This document shows, one piece after another, positions 6,282-13,945 of a DNA stretch of 38,427 nt. Source of the DNA: CAZCTC01 sp964501335 (GTDB lineage: Bacteria > Chloroflexota > Anaerolineae > B4-G1 > SLSP01). Both the position numbers and the translations under genes were made by a program. Below the pieces are notes generated by a model, which was given only the letters and a program-made list of their open reading frames with translations, made no database searches and had not been told where the DNA came from. Location of the stretch: positions 1 to 38,427 of the forward strand of contig CAZCTC010000073.1 in the NCBI GenBank assembly GCA_964501335.1. The letters run 5' to 3'. Positions within the stretch are counted from its first letter, which is position 1. Each line of letters starts with the position of its first letter.

Positions 6282-8540
6282 TTATTCATAGCGCAGGGCC
6301 TCGACGGGGCTGAGCTGGGAGGCGCGCCAGGCGGGGTAGACTCCGCCGACCAGACCCAGGGCCAGGGAGATGAGGAGGGTTTGCAGCAACAGGCCGGGCG
6401 AGAGGGTCAGCTGCATCCATTCGCCCCACACGGGGACCAATTGCATGAGAGCGACCATGCTGACGGCCAGCAGTAGGCCGAAGATGAAGCCGAGGAGGCT
6501 GAGAAGCAGCGATTCCTGGATCACGCCGGCGAGCACGCGGCGGCGGCGCCAGCCGAGGGCGCGGAGGGTGCCGATTTCGCGGGTGCGTTCGAAGACGCTC
6601 ATGACCATCGTGTTCATCATGCCGATCCCGCCGACGATGACAGCCAGAGCGCCGATAGCCCAGATCATCACATACATATTTTGCATTTCGGGCATGCTTT
6701 CGCTCAGCTCGGTGGAGCGGCTGACCGCGATCTCGGAAATGTTTTGTTCGATCTGTTGGATCATGGCGTCGGATTGTTGGGGATCGTTCAATTTGACGGC
6801 GTACATGCTGACCTGGCGGGGTTTGCCCAACAGCATCTGGGAATCGCGCAGGGAGATGACTCCCCCGCTTTCTTCCCAGGCGGTGCCGGTTTCGTAGAGG
6901 CCGACGACGCGGAAGTTGATCTCGCCCAGGCGCAGCGAGGCGCCGATGCGGACGTTGAGGAGGTCCGAGGCCGCCCGGCCGAGCATGATTTCGCGGTTGC
7001 CGGAGAGCATGCGTCCTTCGACGATTTTGAAATGTTGGATGGCGGGTTCGTTGGGGGCGTAGCCCAGGATCATGAAGAAGGGCATTTCCGGGCGATCCTC
7101 CAGCGTGACGGCGCCGAAGATCATGCCGGAAACGCTTTTGACGCCGGGCATAGCCAGGATTTCCCGGCCGGCGCGTTCGGAGACGGCGCTGTATCCCACG
7201 TCGGAGGCGCCGGCCTGCCGGACCAGCAGATCGACATCGCCGGCCATCAGCAAAGTTTTGAACTGGGCCATGAAGGCATCGCTGATGCCGCCCAACGCGA
7301 TCACGGAGGCCAGGCCGATGCCGATGCCGAGCGTAGTCAGGGCGGTGCGGCCGCGGCGGCGCCAGAGCGAGCGCAGCAGCTCCGACTTGAAGGGGGCGGT
7401 GAAGTTGCTGTCGGCGGCGCCGCTTTCGTAGCGCATGGCTTCCACCGGCATCAGTTGGGAGGCCCATAGGGCGGGGTAGATGCCGCCTACGGCCCCGAGG
7501 ATGACGGCCGTCAGCATTCCCTGGACCAACAATTCGGGGGTCAGCCGGCCCTGCAAGAAGCTGAGCGCGGGGATCTGGCCCATGGGGGCGATCATCGCGG
7601 CCCCAAAGATACAGCCGAGGATTCCACCGACGATTCCCAGGCCGACGCTTTCGCCCAGGATCATGGCGAGGACGCGGCGCCGGCTCCAGCCGAGGGCGCG
7701 CAGGGCGCCGATCTCGCGGGTGCGTTCGAAGGCGCTCATCATGACCGTGTTGGTCATGCCGACGCCGCCGATCACGACGGCGAGCAGGGCGATGCCCAGG
7801 GCAAAGCCCTGAAGATAGGAGACCATCTGTTGCTGGTTGGCAACGTCATCGGATTGAGAGGCTGTGAGGCGAGGGTAGCGCCGTTCCAGCTGGGCACGGA
7901 TGGCGTCGATCTGGCGGGGATCGCGCAGTTTGATCTGGACGGCACCGACCTGGCGATGTTTTTGCATCAATTCCTGGGAATCGGCCAGGGAGATCACGGC
8001 GGCACCATCTTCGAAGCCGCTGCCGGTTTCATAGAGTCCGACGACGCGGTAAGAGCCGCCGGGCAGACGCAGGATATCGCCGACCGTCATCTTCAGGGCT
8101 TCGGCAGCTTTGGTGCCGAGGATGATTTCCCGCTGGCCGCGGCCGGTGCTACGGCTGTTGCCCAGGGTTTGTCCGAGGGTGATTTTGAACCGCTGGACGG
8201 CGAAGCTTTGGGGATCGTATCCGAAAATGAAGAAGTAGGGCATATTGGGGGCGGTGATGTTGCCGACGACCATGCCGGTGGCCTCTTTGATGCCGGGCAT
8301 CGCGGCGACTTCCGCGATGACTTCTTCATCGACCCCGCTGAGGGTGATATCATAAGAGCCTTTTTGCATCAGTGTGAGGTCGGCGCCGCTGCCGCCGAAC
8401 ATCGAGACATAGCCGGTGCGGATTCCTTCTCCCATGGCGCCGAGGGCCACGATCATGGCGACGCCGACCGCAATACCGACGGTGGTGAGGAGGGTGCGGG
8501 TTTTGCGGCGGAAGAGATTTTTGAAGATTTGATTTAACAT
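6282..8540 (-). CDS. Fused double MacB/FtsX-type ABC exporter permease
   Basis: A 752-residue membrane protein built of two homologous halves. Each has an N-terminal helix after an Arg-rich start (RRKTRTLLTTVGIAVGVA and RRRGRTALTTLGIGIGLA), a MacB-like periplasmic domain, an FtsX block (FERTREIGALRALGW and FERTREIGTLRALGW) and a terminal PALWASQLMPVEA or PAWRASQLSPVEA motif followed by MRYE or LRYE. MacB and LolC/E are normally single modules that dimerise, so this is a covalent dimer. The SD AAGGAGG overlaps the stop codon of tetR 10 bp upstream, so the two genes are coupled. It forms an exporter with the adaptor and ATPase downstream. Substrate unknown; TetR control suggests a toxic compound or lipid. 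Confidence 0.9.
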   Translation of the reverse strand: MLNQIFKNLFRRKTRTLLTTVGIAVGVAMIVALGAMGEGIRTGYVSMFGGSGADLTLMQKGSYDITLSGVDEEVIAEVAAMPGIKEATGMVVGNITAPNMPYFFIFGYDPQSFAVQRFKITLGQTLGNSRSTGRGQREIILGTKAAEALKMTVGDILRLPGGSYRVVGLYETGSGFEDGAAVISLADSQELMQKHRQVGAVQIKLRDPRQIDAIRAQLERRYPRLTASQSDDVANQQQMVSYLQGFALGIALLAVVIGGVGMTNTVMMSAFERTREIGALRALGWSRRRVLAMILGESVGLGIVGGILGCIFGAAMIAPMGQIPALSFLQGRLTPELLVQGMLTAVILGAVGGIYPALWASQLMPVEAMRYESGAADSNFTAPFKSELLRSLWRRRGRTALTTLGIGIGLASVIALGGISDAFMAQFKTLLMAGDVDLLVRQAGASDVGYSAVSERAGREILAMPGVKSVSGMIFGAVTLEDRPEMPFFMILGYAPNEPAIQHFKIVEGRMLSGNREIMLGRAASDLLNVRIGASLRLGEINFRVVGLYETGTAWEESGGVISLRDSQMLLGKPRQVSMYAVKLNDPQQSDAMIQQIEQNISEIAVSRSTELSESMPEMQNMYVMIWAIGALAVIVGGIGMMNTMVMSVFERTREIGTLRALGWRRRRVLAGVIQESLLLSLLGFIFGLLLAVSMVALMQLVPVWGEWMQLTLSPGLLLQTLLISLALGLVGGVYPAWRASQLSPVEALRYE

Positions 8541-8550
8541 AAAAGCCTCC

Positions 8551-9210
8551 TTATAGCGAAGGACGGGTGATCACGCCATAGAGGAAAAGTGAGATGATCT
8601 GTTCGCGGACCCAGGCAGAGCCTTCGGGGCTGTCGATGGGTTGGTTTAAGAAGACTTGCAGCCGTGGGGTGATCAGGTAGTAGAGACGGCAGATCAGGGT
8701 GATGGTGGTGAAAAGCAGGCGAGGATTGAGATCGGAACGGAAGCGGCCGGCAGCGATGCCGTGTTGCAGGACGGCGAGGGCGCCGTCCAGGCGATCTTCG
8801 AGCCCGTCCATATCGGGGTCGCCGGCCTGGAGTTCATCGGCGATGGCTTCTTGGGATTGCCAACCGTGGACGGCTTCGTGGATGGCGAGGCGAACGTAGT
8901 GGGGTTCGGTCTGGATCGTATCAAGATAGGCATTGATGACGGCACGCAGTCCGGTTTCGGGGGCCATTTCCTGGGCGGATTGGAGAGCGGGGGTCAGTTT
9001 TTGGATCAGGCGTTCGACCATTTCCTGGATGACGGCCTGATAGAGCCCTTTTTTATCGCCGAAGTAGTGATAGAGCATGCGTTTGTTGATGCCGGCCTGA
9101 GCGGCGATCGCGTCGACGCGGGCTCCGCTGTATCCTTCGGCTGCGAAGATGGCTTCGGCCGCTTCCAGGATACGTTGACGACTGGCATTGGCGTTTCGGG
9201 TTTCTCCCAT
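8551..9210 (-). CDS. TetR/AcrR-family repressor of the exporter operon
   Basis: A 219-residue regulator. The N-terminal helix-turn-helix (about residues 13-60) shows the standard pattern: RILEAAEAIFAAEGY, then VDAIAAQAGINKRMLYHYF, then GDKKGLYQAV. The C-terminal part is a variable helical ligand-binding domain. The ATG at 9210 is preceded by GGAGG at 9216-9220. It is the first gene of the operon with the exporter permease, adaptor and ATPase, and a perfect palindrome just upstream (9223-9244) is a likely autoregulatory operator. Ligand unknown, plausibly a substrate of the exporter. Confidence 0.92.
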   Translation of the reverse strand: MGETRNANASRQRILEAAEAIFAAEGYSGARVDAIAAQAGINKRMLYHYFGDKKGLYQAVIQEMVERLIQKLTPALQSAQEMAPETGLRAVINAYLDTIQTEPHYVRLAIHEAVHGWQSQEAIADELQAGDPDMDGLEDRLDGALAVLQHGIAAGRFRSDLNPRLLFTTITLICRLYYLITPRLQVFLNQPIDSPEGSAWVREQIISLFLYGVITRPSL

Positions 9211-9222
9211 GGGGGCCTCCGA

Positions 9223-9244
9223 TGTAACTAACTGGTTAGTTACA
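9223..9244. promoter_or_regulatory. TetR-type operator upstream of the exporter operon
   Basis: A perfect palindrome: TGTAACTAAC (9223-9232), spacer TG, GTTAGTTACA (9235-9244). The TAACTAAC..GTTAGTTA form is typical of TetR/AcrR operators. It lies immediately upstream of the tetR SD, so a bound repressor would block initiation or early elongation of the whole operon. Confidence 0.85.
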
Positions 9245-9280
9245 TTTTAAGGCCGATGAGATTTTTGTCAAGCTGAAGAG

Positions 9281-9310
9281 TGGAAGATGGAAGACTGGAA
9301 GATGGAAGAG
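9281..9310. repeat. Two tandem 15-mers
   Basis: TGGAAGATGGAAGAC followed by TGGAAGATGGAAGAG (14 of 15 identical). A near-palindrome with an internal GGCGCGCC follows at 9321-9340 (TGGATTGGCG and CGCCGATCCA). The gap between tetR and the esterase gene (9211-9590) holds only these, the operator and repeats. Confidence 0.7.
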
Positions 9311-9344
9311 AAAGTGCTTATGGATTGGCGCGCCGATCCATAAA

Positions 9345-9583
9345 CGAACTGTCCAGTGAGCCTGGAAAGGCGAGAGAAAAAAGCCTGTGTTTTTGCGCGC
9401 AAGGAAGGGGGGTGTTTTAATAGAAATGGTTTTACACGGTTGGTTTTGGGCGCCCACGCAGGGGCGCCCCTACATGGGAGGGCCTTTTCGTAGGGGCGGC
9501 CCGATGTGGCCGCCCTTTGTTTCTCTCCCTGCTTCGCACCGGGCGGCGCTTTTTATCAAACAAAGGCTTTTTGCGGTACTGCC
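9345..9583 (-). repeat. Dispersed hairpin repeat, copy 4, interrupted
   Basis: Minus orientation. The right-end-like sequence (CGAACTGTCCAGTGAGCC) and T-run segment lie at 9345-9385, and the body (TCTCTCCCTGCTTCGCACC, GGCGGCGCTTTTTATC, TTGCGGTACTGCC) at 9518-9583. The hairpin region is broken: only one arm (TGTTTTTGCGCGCAAGGA) remains, and a BIME-like pair occupies the rest. Confidence 0.7.
9448..9515. repeat. BIME-like paired hairpin repeat inside copy 4
   Basis: Left unit at 9448-9473 (GGGCGCCCACGCAGGGGCGC then CCCTAC) and right unit at 9490-9515 (GTAGGGGCGGCCC then GGCCGCCC). These are the same as at 3778-3844 apart from a base in the left loop and the linker. It lies where the hairpin of the flanking dispersed repeat should be. 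Confidence 0.85.
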
Positions 9584-9590
9584 AAAAAAT

Positions 9591-10631
9591 CTATTTTGGA
9601 GGGAAGAGGGTTTCGAGGCCGGCGGCGAGATCGTTGCGCCAGGCGGGATAGTTGTGGCCGCCGTTGTATTCCTGATAGGTGAAGGGATAGCCTTTGGTTT
9701 CCAGATCCGCTTTCATTTTGCGATTGCCTTCGAGCAGGAATTCATAGCGGCCGACATCCATCCAGATTTGCAGCGGTTTGATCTCTTCCAGCCGGATCAG
9801 TTTGATAAGGGTGCTTCCCATGCCTCTGAGGTGGAAGGCGCCGGACTGGCTGAGGACTTTGCCGAAGATCGAGGGAAGGCTTATGCCGGTGAAAAGGGCC
9901 ATCAGGCCGCCCATGGAGGCGCCCATTACACCGTAGCTGCCGGGATGTTCCTCAGGATCGAGCAGATTGAGTTCCTGGCGTGCCAGGGGGATGACATATT
10001 GGAGTAAGAGGCCGAGCGACATTTCGCTGCAGGCATATTCCACGCCGCGGGCCGGGCCGCCGTTATCGACGAGGGCCAGGGCGATGGGGCTCATCCGGCC
10101 GGCGGCGATGAGGTTATCGACAATGCGGGGCAGGCGGGCGCGTTGAAGGTAATCTTTGCCGTCCCAGACGACGACCAGGGGGACCGGATGGGAGACCGGC
10201 GGCTGGTAGAGATGGACGGTGCGTTTGCCGTTGGCGGTGACGAAGGGGGCGATGAGTTGGTGGCGGGTGATGCGGCCTTCGGGGACGGAGGGGCGGCGGC
10301 GGATCAAGGGCGTGGGACGGCCTTTGGGCATGTAGAAGTAGTGGTTGAATTTGCCCATGCCGTTGGGGGTGAGGCGGCGGTTGAGGGGATCGAGGATGCG
10401 GTTTTCGTCGCTGCCGTAGGCATATTCGATGTAGGCATCGGACGGCAGGTCGATGCGGTGGGTCCAGATGCCGGGGGCGGTTTCGGTCAAGGCGACGGGG
10501 AAATTTTCCCAGTTGGTAAAGTCGGCGATGAGTTGGGGGGCGGTTTCACCTTCCCAGATGAAGAGGGCGCTGTCGCCTTCGATGAGGGGGGCGCCGTGAG
10601 CGCGGGCGCGTTCGAGCAGTTCGTGGGTCAT
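9591..10631 (-). CDS. Esterase D/enterochelin-esterase-like hydrolase with N-terminal E-set domain
   Basis: A 346-residue cytoplasmic-looking protein without signal peptide. Residues about 20-115 form an early-set (CBM48-like) domain, with ALFIWEGE, FTNWENFP and AYIEYAYG. The rest is an alpha/beta hydrolase of the putative esterase family: nucleophile elbow GASMGG, a DVGRYEFLLEGNR segment and the catalytic HNYPAWR histidine near the end. This layout resembles Fes-type esterases, but no siderophore genes are nearby, so the substrate is open. The ATG at 10631 is chosen because AGGAGG lies at 10638-10643; the reading frame continues upstream through repeat DNA to 10904, which would give a non-homologous tail. 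It ends next to repeat copy 4. Confidence 0.85.
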   Translation of the reverse strand: MTHELLERARAHGAPLIEGDSALFIWEGETAPQLIADFTNWENFPVALTETAPGIWTHRIDLPSDAYIEYAYGSDENRILDPLNRRLTPNGMGKFNHYFYMPKGRPTPLIRRRPSVPEGRITRHQLIAPFVTANGKRTVHLYQPPVSHPVPLVVVWDGKDYLQRARLPRIVDNLIAAGRMSPIALALVDNGGPARGVEYACSEMSLGLLLQYVIPLARQELNLLDPEEHPGSYGVMGASMGGLMALFTGISLPSIFGKVLSQSGAFHLRGMGSTLIKLIRLEEIKPLQIWMDVGRYEFLLEGNRKMKADLETKGYPFTYQEYNGGHNYPAWRNDLAAGLETLFPPK

Positions 10632-10703
10632 TAAGGGCCTCCTGAAGTATGAAATGTGAACCCTGACAGGGGAAACGTCAAACGTAGTTATTATATCCGA
10701 GCC

Positions 10704-10919
10704 GGATTTTGTCAAGTTGGACAGAGGAATTTTTTCGACTCGTGGGTTAGCCCGAAAAATAAGGGAAGGAAAAGCCCATATTTTCGGCGGCTTTCTGAAG
10801 CCGCCGAAAATATGAATAAAAACAACTTCTCTTTGCCTGCTTCGCACAGCGCGGCGTTTCAGGCCAAACAAAAGCTTTTTGCGGGATGTTAAAACAGGCT
10901 GCACAGGTTGGGATTTTGT
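10704..10919 (-). repeat. Dispersed hairpin repeat, copy 5, with 9-bp target duplication
   Basis: The element is 10713-10910 in minus orientation. GGATTTTGT occurs directly on both sides (10704-10712 and 10911-10919). The left end read on the minus strand is CAACCTGTGCAG; the other end carries CAAGTTGGACAG. The body has the CATCCCGC, GAAGCAGG and GAGAAG motifs. A perfect 17-bp hairpin spans 10777-10814 (stem CATATTTTCGGCGGCTT, loop TCTG on the plus strand). Confidence 0.85.
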
Positions 10920-11059
10920 TATCCTGCAATATCAGCCGGCGGGGGGCAGCTTGACCGAAGGGGAGTTCTTCCTATAATGAAGTTTGAAGCTGGTTTTGTC
11001 CGTCGCCCGGCGGGGAAATGAGAGGTTTGCTCTGCGGGGGGTGTACAGAGGCCCAAAAA

Positions 11060-11815
11060 ATGGTGATCAAGGAGAAATTCTGGTTGGAAGGGTTTACGCG
11101 CTTTTTTGAAGCTCCTTCGCGCGAAGGGCTGCTGGAACTGCTGCGGAACAATGTGGGGGAATCGAATACTTACGATTTCAAGCGTGAGTGGCCGGTTTTT
11201 CCCAAGGTGGCTCGCCATCTGTTGGGGCTGGCGAATTCCGGCGGCGGAGCGCTCATTGTGGGAGTGGAGGAAAAGGGCGACAATACGTTTGTCCCGGTGG
11301 GGGTTGAACGGATTACCGATAAGTCGGATATCGATAAATCGATCCAGAAGTTTGTCCCTTTCCAGCTGAAGTATGAGGTGCTGGATTTTTCCTATGAGAT
11401 GGGCGACGATCCGGAGCTGGCCGGGAAGAAATTCCAGGTATTGCTGGTCGATGATCGTCCGGAGTATATCCCTTTTGTGGCGCGGGCCAGCGGGGATGGA
11501 GTCCGGGAGAGTGCCATTTATGTGCGGCGGGGAACGGGCACGGAAGAAGCCAATTATGAGGAGTTGCAGGAGATCATCAATCGGCGGCTGGAGACGGTCT
11601 ATTCCAGCCATCGGGAGTTCGATCTGAACCGGCAGCTGGCGGAGTTGAAGGCGTTGTACAATCAGATTCCACGTTATCGGAATATGCTGGATGCGTTGAT
11701 GCCGGCCTTGAATGCGCCGAATCCGCATTATCCGACGGAGGATTTTGAGATTTTTATTTTGCGGATGATCGAAGAGAAGAAGAAGTTGATTCAGAGTATT
11801 CTTTTGAATAATTAG
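11060..11815 (+). CDS. Schlafen/AlbA_2-domain protein
   Basis: A 251-residue soluble protein. Residues about 20-150 match the AlbA_2 (Schlafen-type, divergent AAA-4) domain: an acidic/basic start VGESNTYDFKREW, then ARHLLGLANSGGGALIVGVEE, a DKSIQKFVP helix, and RESAIYVRRGTGTEEA. The C-terminal ~90 residues are helical and charged with no recognised domain. AlbA_2 domains occur in putative DNA- or RNA-binding regulators and in some defence proteins; this solo protein has no enzymatic partner nearby. The ATG at 11060 (AGAGG upstream) is preferred; ATG 11018 would add 14 residues. It is flanked on both sides by repeat elements and appears monocistronic. Confidence 0.75.
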   Translation: MVIKEKFWLEGFTRFFEAPSREGLLELLRNNVGESNTYDFKREWPVFPKVARHLLGLANSGGGALIVGVEEKGDNTFVPVGVERITDKSDIDKSIQKFVPFQLKYEVLDFSYEMGDDPELAGKKFQVLLVDDRPEYIPFVARASGDGVRESAIYVRRGTGTEEANYEELQEIINRRLETVYSSHREFDLNRQLAELKALYNQIPRYRNMLDALMPALNAPNPHYPTEDFEIFILRMIEEKKKLIQSILLNN

Positions 11816-11816
11816 G

Positions 11817-11842
11817 GAAGTAGACAGCAGCAAGTAGACAGG
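11817..11842. repeat. AGTAGACAG short repeat after a stop codon
   Basis: AGTAGACAGCAGCAAGTAGACAG occurs immediately after the AlbA_2 gene. Related tracts occur at 20399 and 23361, in each case at the 3' end of a gene. Confidence 0.7.
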
Positions 11843-11853
11843 AAGAGCAAATG

Positions 11854-11883
11854 TTCGCGCCGCCTTAAAAAAGGCGGCGCGAA
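11854..11883. repeat. Solo perfect hairpin
   Basis: A 13-bp perfect stem (TTCGCGCCGCCTT with its complement) and loop AAAA. No T-run follows, so it is a poor intrinsic terminator. It stands alone just before copy 6 of the dispersed repeat, as the hairpin at 3544 does before copy 2. Confidence 0.7.
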
Positions 11884-11892
11884 TTATTAGAG

Positions 11893-12052
11893 AGGCTTGT
11901 GTGATGGATGGTTTTTAGTGCCCCGCAGCAGGTTTCTGTCTGGTAAAAGGCGACGCGCTGGGTGGGGGGAGGTAATTGTTTTTTTATGTTTTCGGCGGCT
12001 TTCTGAAGCCGCCGAAAACATGCGTTTTTTTCAGATTAACCGCACCGATCGG
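11893..12052 (+). repeat. Dispersed hairpin repeat, copy 6
   Basis: The body is slightly degenerate (TTTTTAGTGCCCCGCAGCAGG, GACGCGCTGGGTGGGG). A perfect 16-bp hairpin spans 11986-12021 (stem ATGTTTTCGGCGGCTT, loop TCTG), followed by a T-run. The right end TTAACCGCACCGATCGG stops seven bases short of the stop codon of the convergent sugar permease. Confidence 0.8.
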
Positions 12053-12058
12053 TATTTT

Positions 12059-12886
12059 TTAGCCTTTCAGGGCGCCGGCCATGAGGCCGCGGAGGAAGTA
12101 GCGGCCCAGGAAGATGTAGACGAGCAGGGTGGGCAAGGCGGCGAGGAAGGAGCCGGCCATCTGGACGTTCCATTGGATGATCTGGCTGCCGGCCATGTTG
12201 TTCAAGGCGACGGTGATGGGCCAGTTGGCGGGGGTGGTGAGGACGACGGCGAAGAGGAAGTCGTTCCAGGCCGAGGTGAATTGCCAGATCAAGACGACGA
12301 CGAAGCTGGGGAGGGAGAGCGGCAGCAGGATGTGGCGATAGGTGCCGAGCATGTCGGCGCCGTCGATGCGCGAGGCTTCGATCAATTCCGAGGGGATGCT
12401 GGCGTAGTAATTACGGAAGGTGAGGGTGGTGATGGGTAACCCGTAGATGACATGGGTGAGCGTCAGGCCCCAGATGCTGCCGTAAAGGCCGGTTTGCTGC
12501 ATGAATTTCACCAGAGGGATGAGGATACTCTGGTAAGGGATGAACATTCCGAAGAGGATCAGCTGGAAGATCAGGTCGGCGCCGCGGAATTTCCATTTGG
12601 CGAGGACGAAGCCGTTCAGGGAGCCGAGGAAGGAGGAGATGATGGCGGCCGGAACGACCATCTGGAAGCTGTTCCAGAGATAAGGCGAGAGCTTTTCAAA
12701 GGCGACGACGAAGTTATCCAGATAGAGCCCGGAGGGGAGGTTCCACATGTTTTCCAGGCTGACTTCCGCGAAGCTTTTGAAGCCGGTGTTGAGCATGACG
12801 AAGAGGGGAATGAGATAGAAAATCGTCATCAGGCCCAGGGGGAGATAAAACCAGTAGCGGAGGCGGGAGCGCAGCGGGCTGTTCAT
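12059..12886 (-). CDS. Carbohydrate ABC transporter permease, MalG-type (CUT1)
   Basis: A 275-residue inner-membrane protein with six predicted helices and the EAA-loop signature of sugar-import permeases (EASRIDGADMLGTYRHILLP, about residues 170-190) that contacts the ATPase. The conserved N-terminal sequence (FYLPLGLMTIFYLIPLFVML) and the C-terminal YIFLGRYFLRGLMAGALKG ending are typical of MalG-like subunits. Its ATG overlaps the stop of the upstream MalF-type gene by four bases (ATGA), so translation is coupled. Third gene of the binding protein-MalF-MalG set. No ATPase gene is present; a shared MsmK/UgpC-type ATPase encoded elsewhere is expected. Confidence 0.93.
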   Translation of the reverse strand: MNSPLRSRLRYWFYLPLGLMTIFYLIPLFVMLNTGFKSFAEVSLENMWNLPSGLYLDNFVVAFEKLSPYLWNSFQMVVPAAIISSFLGSLNGFVLAKWKFRGADLIFQLILFGMFIPYQSILIPLVKFMQQTGLYGSIWGLTLTHVIYGLPITTLTFRNYYASIPSELIEASRIDGADMLGTYRHILLPLSLPSFVVVLIWQFTSAWNDFLFAVVLTTPANWPITVALNNMAGSQIIQWNVQMAGSFLAALPTLLVYIFLGRYFLRGLMAGALKG

Positions 12887-13830
12887 AGTTCGGCCTCTGT
12901 TTTCAGGGTGTAGCGGATGTAGGGAATGACCAGCACCGCAACACTGATCAAGAGAAGGATACTGATGGCGGCGCCGCGGCCGTAGAAGTTGCCGTCAAAG
13001 GTGGTCTGCCACATGTAAATGGCGGGAACATCCAGGGAGCCCTGTTTGCCGGCGACGGCGACGACGAGATCGAAGACTTTGAGGGAGATGTGGCCGAGGA
13101 TGATCATGGCGCTGAGGGTGACCGGGCTGAGCAGGGGGAGGATGATGTGCTGGTAGATTTCCCACTCGCTGGCTCCGTCAACGCGGGCTGCTTCACGCAG
13201 ATCCTCAGGGATGGCGCGCAATCCCCCGAGATAGAGCGCCATGGTGTAGCCCGACATCTGCCAGATGGCCGGGATGGCGATGAAGGCGATGCCCCAGACA
13301 GGGGTGTTGTGCCAGGAATTGATGAGGAAGTCGAGTCCCAATTTATCAAAGAGCAGATTGAGCCCGCTGATGCGATCGCCCATCGCGGGATTCATGAGCC
13401 AGCGCCAGACTGTGCCGGTCACAATAAAAGAAATGGCCATGGGGAAGAGGAAGAGGCTGCGAAAGAAGCTCTCCCCTTTGAGGCCCTGATCCAACATTAA
13501 GGCAAGGGCGAAGCCCAACAGCAGGCAGCCGCCCACGAAGAGCACCGTAAAAATCAACGTATTGTTGACATCGTATTTTATGAAGCGGGGGTCGGAAAAG
13601 AGATTGAGATAATTGCTGAGGCCGGCCCAGGTATAATCGGGCAGGGAGCCTTTCCACTGGCTTAAGGAGACGCGGATCGACCAGGCGATAAAGACATAGA
13701 CAAAAATTCCCACGGCGGCAATGGAGGGAGAGACCAACAGAATGGAGAGTATCCGTTCCTGGATCTTTTCCCAGGAAGCGCTTTGGCGTTTCGATTGAGA
13801 TTTCAGGCGTTCTGTTTTTGCGATGTCCAT
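12883..13830 (-). CDS. Carbohydrate ABC transporter permease, MalF-type (CUT1)
   Basis: A 315-residue inner-membrane subunit with about six helices and the EAA motif (EAARVDGASEWEIYQHIILP, near residues 220-240). It pairs with the MalG-type subunit that overlaps its 3' end. The ATG at 13830 is chosen for the upstream AAAGG and for family length; the reading frame extends to 14007 through the hairpin and the end of the binding-protein gene, which is not credible. It is separated from the binding-protein gene by 115 bp holding a very stable hairpin. The substrate is a sugar, probably a mono- or oligosaccharide; nothing in the sequence fixes which. Confidence 0.92.
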   Translation of the reverse strand: MDIAKTERLKSQSKRQSASWEKIQERILSILLVSPSIAAVGIFVYVFIAWSIRVSLSQWKGSLPDYTWAGLSNYLNLFSDPRFIKYDVNNTLIFTVLFVGGCLLLGFALALMLDQGLKGESFFRSLFLFPMAISFIVTGTVWRWLMNPAMGDRISGLNLLFDKLGLDFLINSWHNTPVWGIAFIAIPAIWQMSGYTMALYLGGLRAIPEDLREAARVDGASEWEIYQHIILPLLSPVTLSAMIILGHISLKVFDLVVAVAGKQGSLDVPAIYMWQTTFDGNFYGRGAAISILLLISVAVLVIPYIRYTLKTEAEL

Positions 13831-13890
13831 ATTCGTGACCTTTGCAAAGCTGACAAGGAAGATGGGTGTGCGGCGGGCGGTAGACGATCG

Positions 13891-13926
13891 TTTTTTCGCG
13901 CGCCCCAAAAGGGGCGCGCGAAAAAA
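13891..13926. repeat. Stable hairpin between binding-protein and permease genes
   Basis: A perfect 16-bp stem (TTTTTTCGCGCGCCCC with its complement) and a 4-nt loop. On the operon mRNA the stem is followed by CGAUCG, not a U-run, so it more likely stabilises the binding-protein mRNA or attenuates read-through than acts as a full terminator. Its geometry matches the hairpins of the dispersed repeat. Confidence 0.8.
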
Positions 13927-13945
13927 CAGGTAAAAAACGGAAGGG

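Noticed and set aside
6286..7467. Second minus-strand frame of 393 residues inside the MacB-type permease
   Set aside because: It is an Arg/Pro/His-rich shadow of the permease in another frame, with no recognisable domain.
10632..10904. N-terminal extension of the esterase to 437 residues
   Set aside because: It would be encoded by the dispersed repeat. A strong AGGAGG supports the ATG at 10631, where the E-set homology begins.
10919..11833. Minus-strand frame of 304 residues opposite the AlbA_2 gene
   Set aside because: The plus-strand frame has the AlbA_2 motifs; this one has no domain pattern and no SD.
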